Shown here piece after piece: positions 36,452-46,002 of a DNA stretch of 64,000 nt (the stretch's first letter is position 1; each line of letters starts with the position of its first letter). Position numbers and translations under genes: made by a program. The notes under the pieces were generated by a model. It did no database searches and was not told the origin of the DNA. It saw only the letters and a list, made by a program, of their open reading frames with translations. Where the stretch lies: positions 186,001 to 250,000 of the forward strand of contig JAYPPH010000002.1 in assembly GCA_038131365.1 (NCBI GenBank), given 5' to 3'. The DNA is from Marisalimonas marina (lineage in GTDB: Bacteria > Pseudomonadota > Alphaproteobacteria > Puniceispirillales > Marisalimonadaceae).

Positions 36452-37711
36452 TTAAGCTTTTACGCCCAACTCATTCCATAAACGTAATTGGGAAATAAAA
36501 TTAGCCTTTTTCTGAAGAATCCTAAATCTTATATTATGAAAACGAAATTCTTGTCCAGGTTCAGGAATAGTCTTCGATTCATACAATACTAAACCTGCAA
36601 TTGTATTAGCGTTTTGATCTGGCAGGTGCCAGCCAAGAGATCTGTTTAGGTCTCTTATTGTCACGGAGCCATCAATAATAAATGACCCATCTGGTTGAGA
36701 TTTCACCCCTTTTACTTTTATATCTGTTTCATCATCAATTTCACCTACAATTTCCTCTATAATATCTTCAAGTGTTACAATCCCTCTAAAATCTCCATAC
36801 TCATCCACAACCACAGCAAAATGTTCTCTTCTTGTTTTGAAGACTTCTAATTGATCTAATAGTAGAGTTGTTTCTGGTGCGAAATAGGGCTGGCTCATCA
36901 ATTCAGATAATTTCACATTTCTAATGTCTTTAAAATTACGCCTCCTCAAAGTTCTAAATAATTCCTTTGCATGAAGAATGCCTATAATATTATCAGGTGT
37001 TCCCGAATAAATGGGTATTCTTGTATAAGGGCTTTCACCAATTATTTTGAAAGCTTCTTCAGGCTCTTCGGCTATATCAATCATAGTTACACCACCTCTA
37101 TGTGTCATTACAGCCTCTATGGTTACTTCATCCATATCAAGCATGCTTGACATCATTTTGCTACGTTCTTTTCCTCTACTTTCATTACCGGCATGTAGTC
37201 TTATCATCCCTCTTAGCTCTTCTGTTTTTGCATCCTCATCTTTAATTTTTGGTTTTGATACAATTTTAGCTAGCATTTCAGTAATGAAGGTCGCTGGAGT
37301 TAAGATAAAAATAAAAAAATTTATAACTGGGGCAACTGCTAGCGCTAGCTTGTCAGCATTACTAAATGCATATGTTTTAGGCATTACCTCTGCGAAGATA
37401 ACAAGAAATATAGTCAACAAAATAGTTACAAAAATTAAATCAAATTCGCCAAAAAAACTAATAGCAAAACTAGTTGCGTAAACTGACACAACTATGTTTA
37501 CAAGATTATTTCCAATCAAAATTGTACTAATCATTTTTTCTTTTTTAGCTAATATTTTTTCAATTGTGTTTGCTCTTTTATTACCTTGAAGAGCTAATTC
37601 ATGTATCCTGGCTTCTGATACTGCTGTTAAGGCTGTTTCTGAGCTGGAGAAAAAGCCCGAAAGGAGAATTAATAAAAAAATATTAAAAGTAAAAATTAAT
37701 AAGTCTGGCAT
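36452..37711 (-). CDS. CorC/HlyC-family membrane protein (CNNM-like)
   Basis: A 419-residue protein with an N-terminal DUF21 membrane domain of about four hydrophobic segments (GFFSSSETALTAVSEARIHELA near residue 18). A CBS pair starts near residue 195 (TIEAVMTHRGGVTMIDI and VVVDEYGDFRGIVTLEDIIEEIVGEI), followed by a C-terminal CorC_HlyC domain. Relatives are implicated in magnesium and cobalt efflux or envelope repair; the ion is not determined. Its start overlaps the aroB stop as TAATG, placing it in an aroK-aroB operon as is usual in Alphaproteobacteria. Confidence 0.93.
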   Translation of the reverse strand: MPDLLIFTFNIFLLILLSGFFSSSETALTAVSEARIHELALQGNKRANTIEKILAKKEKMISTILIGNNLVNIVVSVYATSFAISFFGEFDLIFVTILLTIFLVIFAEVMPKTYAFSNADKLALAVAPVINFFIFILTPATFITEMLAKIVSKPKIKDEDAKTEELRGMIRLHAGNESRGKERSKMMSSMLDMDEVTIEAVMTHRGGVTMIDIAEEPEEAFKIIGESPYTRIPIYSGTPDNIIGILHAKELFRTLRRRNFKDIRNVKLSELMSQPYFAPETTLLLDQLEVFKTRREHFAVVVDEYGDFRGIVTLEDIIEEIVGEIDDETDIKVKGVKSQPDGSFIIDGSVTIRDLNRSLGWHLPDQNANTIAGLVLYESKTIPEPGQEFRFHNIRFRILQKKANFISQLRLWNELGVKA

Positions 37712-38844
37712 TAAAGTTCTTTATCTAAAAATTTGGTTAAATCTTGTATATCTATATTGTTATATATAAAAGATTTTCCAATACCCTTATTCAAAATGAA
37801 TGTTAATTGATTTTGTTTATTTTTTTTATCAAATCTAAATCTTTCAACCATTTTCTTAGATGACAAAGATAGGTTTTTGAAATTATCTAAAGAAGTAGGA
37901 AGATTAAATTTTTCAAAAAGGTTTTTTACTCTTTGAGCATCGTCTTGCGAACAAAAGCCTAAAAAATTTGATAACCTGAAGGCTAAACAAATTCCTATTG
38001 AGACGGCCTCACCGTGAATAATTCTTCCATCGTGATTTCCAAAATATTCAATAGCGTGAGCAAAAGTATGACCAAGATTAAGTAATGCCCTTTGACCTTT
38101 TTCTTTTTCATCTTCTTTGACAATTTCCGCCTTGATTTGACAAGATTTTGTTATAATGGTTTGAATTTTTAGGGGATGGTAACATAATATTTCTTCATAT
38201 TCTTTCTCTAGCCATTCAAAAAAAGCTATATCTTTAATTAAGCCGTATTTTACAACTTCTGCAAGGCCTGCATAAAATTCTCTTTTGGGTAATGAATTAA
38301 GAATGTTTATATCTGAAATTACAGCTAGTGGTTGATGGAAAGCGCCAATTAAATTTTTGCCCATTTTAGAATTTATACCAGTTTTACCCCCTATTGAGCT
38401 ATCAACTTGAGATAAAAGAGTGGTTGGTACTTGAATATAACTAATACCCCTTAACACAATAGATGAGACAAACCCTGCAATATCACCAACAACGCCACCA
38501 CCAAATGCAATGATTATACTATTTCTATCTATTTCAAAGGATAATGTTGTTTCAATTATTTCATTTAAGTGATTAATATTTTTTGTTTTATCGCCGCCGG
38601 GTATAGCAATTAAATGAACATTACTACAATTTTCTTTTATTGATTCTAAAAATTTATAAAAGTAATTGTTCTTGTCTGGTTTTAGTGAAAAATACTCATC
38701 ATGAATGATAATAACTTTCCTTTTTTCAATATATTTTTTTAAAATAGCGGTAGGATCTGAAATTAAATTTGTACCTATTACAATATCGTATGAATTTTTA
38801 CTCAAATCCTTATCAAAGGAAATATTTAATACTTTTGATTTCAT
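37711..38844 (-). CDS. aroB: 3-dehydroquinate synthase
   Basis: A 377-residue NAD-dependent enzyme making 3-dehydroquinate, second step of the shikimate pathway. IPGGDKTKN near residue 80, AFGGGVVGDIAGF near residue 113 and QVPTTLLSQVDSSIGGKTGIN near residue 138 are the signatures. The metal-binding elements GLAEVVKYGLI near residue 193, NLGHTFAHAIE near residue 257 and HGEAVSIG near 274 are present. It lies 4 bases after aroK. Confidence 0.97.
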   Translation of the reverse strand: MKSKVLNISFDKDLSKNSYDIVIGTNLISDPTAILKKYIEKRKVIIIHDEYFSLKPDKNNYFYKFLESIKENCSNVHLIAIPGGDKTKNINHLNEIIETTLSFEIDRNSIIIAFGGGVVGDIAGFVSSIVLRGISYIQVPTTLLSQVDSSIGGKTGINSKMGKNLIGAFHQPLAVISDINILNSLPKREFYAGLAEVVKYGLIKDIAFFEWLEKEYEEILCYHPLKIQTIITKSCQIKAEIVKEDEKEKGQRALLNLGHTFAHAIEYFGNHDGRIIHGEAVSIGICLAFRLSNFLGFCSQDDAQRVKNLFEKFNLPTSLDNFKNLSLSSKKMVERFRFDKKNKQNQLTFILNKGIGKSFIYNNIDIQDLTKFLDKEL

Positions 38845-38848
38845 ATTA

Positions 38849-39415
38849 TTAATCGTTTTGATTTCTAATTTTAGTTAAAATTTTATTGAGAATTTGACCT
38901 TCGACAAGGTCATTTGTATCTAATTTGTAATCACAAATAGAGTAATATTTAATCCTTTTAGATAAAAGGTCTTTTATGGTGTTTCTTACGTCACCTTTTA
39001 TCATTGGTCTTTTCGCTGCATTTCCAACCCTTTTTACTAAAATATCAATAGGAGTGTTAAGCCAAATAACAAAGGTGTTTGCATTTAAAATCTCTCTTGT
39101 CTCTCTATCATCAAATGCACCACCGCCCAAGCTTAAAATAGCTTTTTCTTCTTTTTCAATAATATCAGTGACCAAATTTTTTATTTTATCTTTCTCAATT
39201 TTTCTAAAAAAAGTTTCTCCTTTTTTACTGAAAATATTTTTAATTGTGTTTTTTTGGTCTTTTTCAATTAATGTATCAATATCATAAAAATTATATGAAA
39301 GATGATCTGCTACCAAACGACCAAATTTAGATTTACCTGTACCCATCATGCCAATAAAAGTAATTATCTTTCTATTACTTGTACTTGGATTTTTTATTGA
39401 GCTACACTTATTCAT
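38849..39415 (-). CDS. aroK: Shikimate kinase
   Basis: A 188-residue P-loop kinase phosphorylating shikimate. Walker A is GMMGTGKSKFGR near residue 22; FYDIDTLIEKD near residue 43 carries the substrate-binding Asp; FRKIEKD, LSLGGGAF near residue 95 and the lid region KRPMIKG near residue 136 follow. It is the first gene of the aroK-aroB-corC-like run. Frame complete; the start could be a few residues downstream. Confidence 0.95.
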   Translation of the reverse strand: MNKCSSIKNPSTSNRKIITFIGMMGTGKSKFGRLVADHLSYNFYDIDTLIEKDQKNTIKNIFSKKGETFFRKIEKDKIKNLVTDIIEKEEKAILSLGGGAFDDRETREILNANTFVIWLNTPIDILVKRVGNAAKRPMIKGDVRNTIKDLLSKRIKYYSICDYKLDTNDLVEGQILNKILTKIRNQND

Positions 39416-39536
39416 AAGTTTTTGTTTATATTATTTTGCTATCAATTTAAAATTTAAGTAGAACTATATATTGAATTATAAGACAAAAACTCGCCATAAT
39501 TAATATTTATAATAAACCTATAGATTGAGGTTTGGA

Positions 39537-39677
39537 ATGAAAAATTATAAAATTTTTACAATAACTATCATATTAATTGTTTTTGCAACAATAGCTATAG
39601 TAAATTATATCGATATGCCTGCACCAAGCAAATTAGAGAAAAAAATTTTAGATGTACACAATGAAGCTATCAATTAA
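39537..39677 (+). CDS. Small single-pass membrane peptide (46 residues)
   Basis: An ATG after TTTGGA starts a 46-residue frame: a hydrophobic segment of about 17 residues (TIIL...AIVNYI) followed by DMPAPSKLEKKILD and a charged end. Small proteins with a DMPAP-type motif after one membrane helix are known to me upstream of this locus in other Alphaproteobacteria, but I could not search. Function unknown. It overlaps the start of the next frame (39661) by 17 bases, which suggests coupling. Confidence 0.6.
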   Translation: MKNYKIFTITIILIVFATIAIVNYIDMPAPSKLEKKILDVHNEAIN

Positions 39678-41350
39678 CTTAAATTTATTTAGCACATTTT
39701 TGTTACGATTTTTAAAGTATAATTTTATTTTATTTTTATGCGTTTTTTCTATAAATGCTTATTCTCAAAACATTGATGCAAATGAGTCAAAAAAACAGCC
39801 TAGTTTTAATCAAACAAATATACAAGTAAGTGAATTAACAAAACCATCCCTAGGTTCCCTTGGAATAAAAACTGAAATTAATAATTTAATGGGGTTAAAT
39901 ATATGGGGTAATCTTAAAGCATCAGAAATCATTGAAAACTTAAATTATATTCCAGAGGTAGTAACAAGCAGATCATTACAAAATTTATTAAATGACATGT
40001 ACCTTAGCTCTTCCAATCCACCAAGTGGTAGTCCAGACGAAATTATAAAATTTATGGAAACACGTCTAATTAAAATAAAAAGTGTTGGCCATAGTGAAAA
40101 ATTATATCAATTAGTTAAGCAACTTCCAGATAATGAAAAGTGGAGCTTATGGAAGAGATGGCAAGTTGAATTTGAACTTTTCAATATAAAAGATCAAGAG
40201 GCGTGTAAATTTATTAACAATAAATCCAAAATCTCATCTGAAGATTTTTGGCAAATGGGTAAAGTTTTTTGTTTAATCTTAGATGGTAAAAGAGATCAAT
40301 CAATTTTGGTTTTAGATTTAATGAAATCAAGAGGTTTTTCTAATCAAATTTTTGAAGATTTATTCAATTATGTTTATGACGAAAAAGGGAGTGTTAATCT
40401 TCAAAAAGAAGCTTTGCAAATTAAACCAATTCATTTGGTAATGATGGATGCATTGAAGATACCCATTAAAAGAGATTATGTTGCTCACTTTGGCTTAGAA
40501 TATGTAGACTTATTTTTGGGACTTAATTACCTAACTCCAAAGGCAAGATCTTTTCTTTTAGACAGAAAAATTACTTATACTGATATTTCTATTGATAAAA
40601 TTATTGAGAATTACAAATCCGTTGCTGATGGGAATGTTAATATTGATGAGGCTTTAATAAGTTATTCTAAAGAACCAAATGCCTTTAATAGAGCAAATGT
40701 TTGGCTATCAATCATAAGTTTAAACGATGATTTAAAAAAAGCCCAAGCAATTTTAGAATTTATAAAGCTAGAGTCAAAAAATAGAAGGTTTAATGAAGTA
40801 GTTAAACTTTATCTTCCAATTCTAAAGGAGATTGACAGCACTTCTTTAACAAAAAATTTAATTGACTCTATTGAAGAGTTAAAATTTTAGCTGATCCTAA
40901 TTCTTTTCCTGATAAAAAATTAGCAAATATGATTATGTTAAGAAGGGTTATGAGTGGGACTTAGATTTCGTATTAAAAGAAAATGCATGGTATTTAATCC
41001 CTATATTTGAAAAAGCAGGGATGATTGAGACACCAGTAAATTGGCTAAACTATATTAATACTTCTAATGAAATTGTTTTTAATAATGACAATTATTTTAA
41101 ATGGGAGAGTGACAATAATGTTAAAAAGTTTATTTTAACTAAAAGTATTAAACAAGCATCTGAGAATAACCAGAAATCTTTGACTATTTTACTTACTGCA
41201 AGGTTGATTTCTGACACACCACTCGTTGATTTTGATCTAAATAGTTTAATTACTATTAGGGCAGCACTTTTTAAGATTGGACTTTCAGAATTAGCTAATG
41301 CTATCACTTATGAGGTAATGTCATCAAAAATTATAAGTTTTAATTCATAA
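39661..41350 (+). pseudogene. Exported protein of unknown function, interrupted by two frame offsets
   Basis: From ATG 39661 a signal sequence (about residues 16-36, ending NAYSQ) starts a 409-residue frame that ends at TAG 40890. Protein-like sequence continues in the -1 frame from about 40884 (ILADPNSFPDKKLANMIML) to TAG near 40959. It then goes on in the next -1 frame from about 40943 (KKGYEWDLDFVLKENAWYLI) through 41350. Joined, these give a protein of about 560 residues. The gene sits between aroK and xerD, where Alphaproteobacteria often carry a large poorly described exported protein. Either the gene is decaying or two base errors exist. A shorter product ending at 40890 is also possible. 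Confidence 0.65.
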
Positions 41351-41351
41351 A

Positions 41352-42305
41352 ATGAACAATAATATTAATGAAAATACGGATTTTATTAATGAAATAATAA
41401 GCATTAACAGCTTAGAAAAGGGCTTGTCTAAAAATACAATAAATGCATACAAACTAGATTTGAGTTTGATGCTTGAGTGGTTAAGTAAGAAAAATATAAA
41501 AGCATTAGAAGCAAAGGAAAGTCACTTTTTAGAGTATTTCCATTACCTAAAATCAAAAAATTATAAACCTAATTCTTTAACAAGAAAACTATCTTCCATT
41601 TCACAATTTTATCAAACCTTAAAAGATGAAAACTATATTAAAAATAATCCACTAAATAATTTAGAGACATATAAGAAAGAGAAAAAATTACCTAATGCTT
41701 TGTCTGAAGAACAAATATTATTGCTTCTTACAAAAGCAAAGGAAAATTATACTGATTCAAAAAAATCTAACCTTCTTAATCAAATGAGACCTTTAAGAAC
41801 CCTAACAATTTTAGAAATCTTATATTCAACTGGAATGAGAATAACAGAACTTGTAAGTTTGCATCTATCTGAGTTTATTAAAATAACTGATAAAATCCAA
41901 ATAAAAGGGAAAGGAGATATCTATAGAATAGTTGCATTTAATAAAGAGGCGAAGAATATAATCAAAGATTGGTTAAATCTCAGGTGTTCTTTAAAATGTT
42001 TTTCAAATAATAAATATATGTTTCCACAAAAAAATAGTAAGAATTTTGTTACACGACAAAGTATTTATAAAGATCTGTCAGATTTGTCAAAAAGCGTAGG
42101 AATTAATGATAAAATGGTATCACCACATAAAATCAGACATAGTTTTGCTACTCATTTATTAAACCGAGGCGCCGATTTAAGGTCACTACAAAAATTTTTA
42201 GGGCATGCCGACATAAGTACTACAGAGATTTATACTCACGTAAAGTCAGAGAGGTTGGCAGGTTTGCTAAAAGATACTCATCCACTAAAAAATATTAAAC
42301 TTTAG
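41352..42305 (+). CDS. xerD: Tyrosine recombinase XerD-like
   Basis: A 317-residue site-specific recombinase expected to resolve chromosome dimers at dif with XerC. The N-terminal SAM-like domain (SLEKGLSKNTINAYKLDL) is followed by the catalytic domain. Its active-site set is visible: Arg in STGMRITEL (about residue 162), Lys in IKGKGDIYR, HKIRHSFATHLL (about 258-269), His in LGHADIST (about 284) and the nucleophile Tyr in EIYTHV (about 293). It starts one base after the broken upstream gene. accA follows. It fits housekeeping XerD rather than an integrase of a mobile element. Confidence 0.92.
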   Translation: MNNNINENTDFINEIISINSLEKGLSKNTINAYKLDLSLMLEWLSKKNIKALEAKESHFLEYFHYLKSKNYKPNSLTRKLSSISQFYQTLKDENYIKNNPLNNLETYKKEKKLPNALSEEQILLLLTKAKENYTDSKKSNLLNQMRPLRTLTILEILYSTGMRITELVSLHLSEFIKITDKIQIKGKGDIYRIVAFNKEAKNIIKDWLNLRCSLKCFSNNKYMFPQKNSKNFVTRQSIYKDLSDLSKSVGINDKMVSPHKIRHSFATHLLNRGADLRSLQKFLGHADISTTEIYTHVKSERLAGLLKDTHPLKNIKL

Positions 42306-42325
42306 CGTTTAGAAAGTAACTCATT

Positions 42326-43270
42326 ATGATTAAACATTTTTTATCTTTTGAAAAACAAATTTCAGATCTTGAGGGTAAAATAGAAGAGCTAAGACATTTA
42401 TCCTCTGGAAGTGATATCAATATCGCAGAAGAAATAGGAAAGCTTCAAACTACTGTAGCTAATGAATTAAAACGAACTTATTCTAAATTAACACCATGGC
42501 AAAAAGTTCAGGTTTCAAGACATCCAGAACGTCCCCATTTTCAAGATATAGTGAAACATTTATTTGATGATTATATCCCTCTTTCCGGAGATAGAAGCTT
42601 TTCAGATGATAATGCGTTAACAGGTGGAATAGCTTTTTTTAGAAATAAAAGTGTTATTATTATTGGGATTGACAAGGGTAAAAACACTGCTGATAGAATA
42701 AGCAAAAACTTTGGGATGGCTAGACCGGAAGGTTATAGGAAAGCTATAAGGTTGATGGATTTGGCAAATAAATTTTCATTGCCAGTTTTAACTTTTGTTG
42801 ACACTGCAGGTGCTTACCCTGGCAAAGGAGCTGAAGAAAGAGGCCAGGCGCAAGCTATTGCAAGTTGTATTCAAAAAAGTTTAGAAATTAATGTGCCCAC
42901 TATATCAACAATTACAGGTGAAGGGGGGTCTGGGGGTGCGGTTGCACTAGCTGTTGCTAATAACACATTGATGTTAGAGCATGCGATATATTCTGTAATA
43001 TCGCCTGAGGGTTGTTCTTCAATTTTATGGAGAAGCTCAGATCATGCTAATTTAGCAGCAGAGGCACTTAAGATAACAGCTCAGGATATGTTAAAGTTTG
43101 GTATAATTGATGAGATCATACCTGAGCCAGTTGGAGGTGCCCATAGAGACATAAAAGTTACCATGAATGTAATGGGAGATATTATTGAAAAGAGATTAAA
43201 TACATTACAATCATTAGGTCAGAATGAGTTGCTCAAATTAAAAGAAGAGAAATATTTAAAAATTGGTTGA
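42326..43270 (+). CDS. accA: Acetyl-CoA carboxylase carboxyltransferase subunit alpha
   Basis: A 314-residue subunit that, with AccD, transfers carboxyl from biotin to acetyl-CoA. FLSFEKQISDLEGKIEELR is the N-terminus, PWQKVQVSRHPERPHFQD near residue 58 and FVDTAGAYPGKGAEERGQA near residue 155 are signatures, and ITGEGGSGGAVALAVAN near residue 193 forms the oxyanion region. SPEGCSSILWR near residue 227 also matches. accD is not in the window. The 3' end overlaps the convergent nitrilase gene by 15 bases. Confidence 0.97.
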   Translation: MIKHFLSFEKQISDLEGKIEELRHLSSGSDINIAEEIGKLQTTVANELKRTYSKLTPWQKVQVSRHPERPHFQDIVKHLFDDYIPLSGDRSFSDDNALTGGIAFFRNKSVIIIGIDKGKNTADRISKNFGMARPEGYRKAIRLMDLANKFSLPVLTFVDTAGAYPGKGAEERGQAQAIASCIQKSLEINVPTISTITGEGGSGGAVALAVANNTLMLEHAIYSVISPEGCSSILWRSSDHANLAAEALKITAQDMLKFGIIDEIIPEPVGGAHRDIKVTMNVMGDIIEKRLNTLQSLGQNELLKLKEEKYLKIG

Positions 43271-44086
43271 GTATTTCTTTTTTGAAAATAATGAAGGTAT
43301 TGAGTTTCTAAATTTATTTACATCATCTAAATCTATTTTAGCAAAAATTAAACCATTCTTTTTTTTGCCATCAGCTAAAATTTTGCCCCATGGGGATATT
43401 ATTAAAGAGTGTCCATAGGAATTTCTGCCACATTCATGAAGTCCGTTTTGAGCTGGTGCAATTATAAAACAACCTGTTTCTATAGCTCTGGCTTTTAATA
43501 AGGTATGCCAGTGAATAGGACCAGTTATAGGTGAAAAAGCAGAAGGTACTGTAATAATATGTGCACCGTTTTCTGCTAAATCTTGATAAAGTTTTGGGAA
43601 TCTAACATCATAACAAATAGTCATACCAACATTAATGTTTCCCCCATTTATTTTTGCAATGATAGCTTTTGTTCCATTTAAATAGGTGTTTGATTCTTTG
43701 AACGTATCGCCATTAGGTAGTTGTACGTCAAAGAGATGAATTTTATCGTATTTACTAATTATTTCGCCTTCAGGGCCAATTAAAAAAGACCTATTAACTA
43801 ATTTTTTTTTTTGCTTAATTGGCATTGAACCAACTAAAATATAGATGCCATGTGATTGGGCGGTTTTTTTGAAAAAATTTAGGCTTATATTTTCTTCTTC
43901 ACTCGAAGCAAGTTCTTTGGTTATAGATGAATCTTCATGAAGTGATGTTGCGCACTCTGGAAGTGCTATTAACTCAGCACCTTGACCAATAGCTTTAACA
44001 ATCCATTTTTCTATAATCTCTAAAGTTTTGTATTCATCCTTTGTAGAAGCATATTGAAGACAAGCAATTGAAAAGTAATTACTCAT
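43256..44086 (-). CDS. Carbon-nitrogen hydrolase (nitrilase superfamily)
   Basis: A 276-residue amidase-like hydrolase. The Glu-Lys-Cys triad is visible in ALPECATS (about residue 41), KYDKIHLFDV (about 115) and MTICYDVRFPKL (about 154). It resembles Nit1/deaminated-glutathione amidase proteins, which act as metabolite repair enzymes; in Alphaproteobacteria they commonly sit beside a glutaredoxin, as here. The substrate is inferred. Its start overlaps the glutaredoxin stop by 8 bases. Confidence 0.9.
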   Translation of the reverse strand: MSNYFSIACLQYASTKDEYKTLEIIEKWIVKAIGQGAELIALPECATSLHEDSSITKELASSEEENISLNFFKKTAQSHGIYILVGSMPIKQKKKLVNRSFLIGPEGEIISKYDKIHLFDVQLPNGDTFKESNTYLNGTKAIIAKINGGNINVGMTICYDVRFPKLYQDLAENGAHIITVPSAFSPITGPIHWHTLLKARAIETGCFIIAPAQNGLHECGRNSYGHSLIISPWGKILADGKKKNGLIFAKIDLDDVNKFRNSIPSLFSKKKYSTNF

Positions 44087-44348
44087 ATTTTTTCAAATTA
44101 TCTAGTTGATTTTTTCTATCAAGTTCAAATAAGTCATCGCATCCCCCAATATGCTGATCTCCAAAAAAAATTTGCGGTACTGAAGTTCTCCCCCCAGATT
44201 TTTGGATCATTTCAACTCTTTTTTCATATTCGTTATCGACATCAATTTCTTGGAAATTAATATTCTTTTGTTTAAGTAAGGATTTGGCTCTGTAACAAAA
44301 GCCACATAATGAGCTTGTATATATAATTACTTTATTATTTTTTTTCAT
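44079..44348 (-). CDS. grxC: Glutaredoxin (GrxC-like)
   Basis: A dithiol glutaredoxin of 89 residues from ATG 44348. The active site is CGFC within YTSSLCGFCYRAK (instead of the common CPYC). The GSH-binding TSVPQIFFGDQHIGGCDDL follows near residue 56. It reduces protein or glutathione mixed disulfides. The upstream in-frame codon at 44363 is less likely because GAGA precedes the ATG at 44348. It is coupled to the nitrilase gene. Confidence 0.92.
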   Translation of the reverse strand: MKKNNKVIIYTSSLCGFCYRAKSLLKQKNINFQEIDVDNEYEKRVEMIQKSGGRTSVPQIFFGDQHIGGCDDLFELDRKNQLDNLKKYE

Positions 44349-44369
44349 TATTATGTATCTCAAAAATCA

Positions 44370-44786
44370 TTAAAACAAATCCTGTATAGAATATATTAAA
44401 GCGTCATCAGCAGGAGGCATTGTATATTTTCTCAACATATTAGGTTTTACCCATTCGAGCAAATTTTTTTCCATAGATTGAGGATTACCTTCCCATTTTC
44501 TACAAATATATAATAGTAATAATAAGTGAAAATCCCCGTAATCAAATTCGCTGAATGTTAGAGGTGCGATACATTTTTGACTTATATCAATGTTTAATTC
44601 TTCTTTTACTTCTCTGATAAGAGCATTTTCTGGAGTTTCACCTATTTCAACTTTGCCGCCAGGAAATTCCCATAAACCGGATAAATGTTTTTTTGGAGGG
44701 CGCTGAGATAGTAAAATTTCATCATTCTCATTTACAAGAGCAACACATACTACTGTTTTTATTTCCTTATGATCTATAGTCTGCAT
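44370..44786 (-). CDS. mutT: NUDIX hydrolase, MutT-like
   Basis: About 138 residues. The Nudix box GGKVEIGETPENALIREVKEEL lies near residues 43-65 with the catalytic REVKEE. ILLSQRPPKKHLSGLWEFPGG before it is typical for MutT, which hydrolyses 8-oxo-dGTP. The C-terminal part FSEFDYGDFHLLLLLYICR and LEWVKPNML fits. Start chosen at ATG 44786 after TGAGA; TTG 44795 is possible. It overlaps argJ by 20 bases. Confidence 0.9.
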   Translation of the reverse strand: MQTIDHKEIKTVVCVALVNENDEILLSQRPPKKHLSGLWEFPGGKVEIGETPENALIREVKEELNIDISQKCIAPLTFSEFDYGDFHLLLLLYICRKWEGNPQSMEKNLLEWVKPNMLRKYTMPPADDALIYSIQDLF

Positions 44787-45975
44787 TAATCTCAATATAC
44801 TTATGTGTTAAATCACAAGTGTAAACAGTAGCTTTTGATTTTCCAACACCAACATTAATTGTTAGAATTATTTCTTTCTGCTTTAAATGATCGGTTGCTC
44901 TTTTTTCTGAATAATTCTTATCTACCATACCCTTACTAGTGACTAGTTCTTTACCAATATAAATTTTAATTTCATCTCTATTAGCTTTTTCACCAGATTT
45001 GCCAATAGCCATAATAATTCTTCCCCAATTTGCATCTTCACCTGCTATTGCCGTTTTAACCAAAGGAGAATTTGCTATTGAAAATGCAATTTTTTTTGCT
45101 GATTTTTTTGAAGAGGCTCCTTCAACGTTTATAGTAATAAATTTAGAAGCTCCTTCTCCATCTAAGACTATTAACTTAGCAAGCTCTAACATCAAATCAG
45201 ATATATTCTTTTTGAATTCTATTAGTCTTTGATCATCATGATCATTTATAGGATTATGATTGGCACTTTTGGTTGAGGACAACAACACAGTATCACTAGT
45301 TGATGTGTCGCTGTCTACAGTAATGGAATTAAATGATTTTTCATTCTCTATTTCGAGTATTTTTTGTAAAGTATTAGATGGTAAGTTTGCATTAGTAAAT
45401 ATGAAACCAAGCATAGTTGCCATGTTAGGAGCAATCATGCCTGACCCTTTAGCTATTCCAACAATTTCTATATTGGCATTCTCTATTTTACAAGTCCTCT
45501 TTGCTATTTTTGGAAATGTATCAGTTGTTTTGATTGCTTTAGCAGCTTCTAACCAATTCGGTAGTTTGTATGGAGATGTTTGTTTTAAGCTTTCAATAAC
45601 CTTATCAGAGTCCAGTTGCTCACCAATTACCCCTGTTGAAGCAGTATAGATTTGATTAAGTTTACATTTCAATCTGCTGGCAAGATACTTTCTTATTTTT
45701 AGAACTGTTTCTTCCCCTTTTTTTCCAGTAAATGCGTTAGCGTTTCCAGAATTCACAACTATAGCTTTTACAGTTGGTTGTTTTTCAGATTTGAGACAAT
45801 CTTTACATTGGTTTACAGATGCACTAGAGGTTAATGACTTTGTAAACAATCCTGCTATTGAGGCAGGCTTATCAAACTCAACCAAAAGTAAATCATGTTC
45901 ATTGTTAGGTGATTTTTTTATACCTGAAAAACATGTTGATATTTTTAAATTTTGAAGACTTGAGTTTTCGTCCAT
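44767..45975 (-). CDS. argJ: Bifunctional ornithine acetyltransferase / N-acetylglutamate synthase
   Basis: A 402-residue self-cleaving enzyme that recycles acetyl groups in arginine synthesis. The autoproteolysis site with the nucleophilic Thr lies in GSGMIAPNMATMLGF near residue 185. VVNSGNANAFTGKKGEE near residue 72, TVDSDTSTSDTVLL near residue 228 and AGEDANWGRIIMAIGKSG near residue 312 are conserved. It provides ornithine for the pathway that argH (14885-16306) finishes. Lies 27 bases downstream of the parvulin gene. Confidence 0.96.
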   Translation of the reverse strand: MDENSSLQNLKISTCFSGIKKSPNNEHDLLLVEFDKPASIAGLFTKSLTSSASVNQCKDCLKSEKQPTVKAIVVNSGNANAFTGKKGEETVLKIRKYLASRLKCKLNQIYTASTGVIGEQLDSDKVIESLKQTSPYKLPNWLEAAKAIKTTDTFPKIAKRTCKIENANIEIVGIAKGSGMIAPNMATMLGFIFTNANLPSNTLQKILEIENEKSFNSITVDSDTSTSDTVLLSSTKSANHNPINDHDDQRLIEFKKNISDLMLELAKLIVLDGEGASKFITINVEGASSKKSAKKIAFSIANSPLVKTAIAGEDANWGRIIMAIGKSGEKANRDEIKIYIGKELVTSKGMVDKNYSEKRATDHLKQKEIILTINVGVGKSKATVYTCDLTHKYIEINADYRS

Positions 45976-46002
45976 TTTCTTATCTAGTGTTTATTTAATA
46001 TT

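Noticed and set aside
40875..40892. Programmed -1 ribosomal frameshift in the exported gene
   Set aside because: The codons AAA TTT do not form a standard X XXY YYZ slippery site, and a second unrelated offset follows, so decay or error is more likely.
41352..42305. Tyrosine recombinase as integrase of a mobile element
   Set aside because: It fits XerD in length and context (next to accA, no attachment repeats, no cargo genes).
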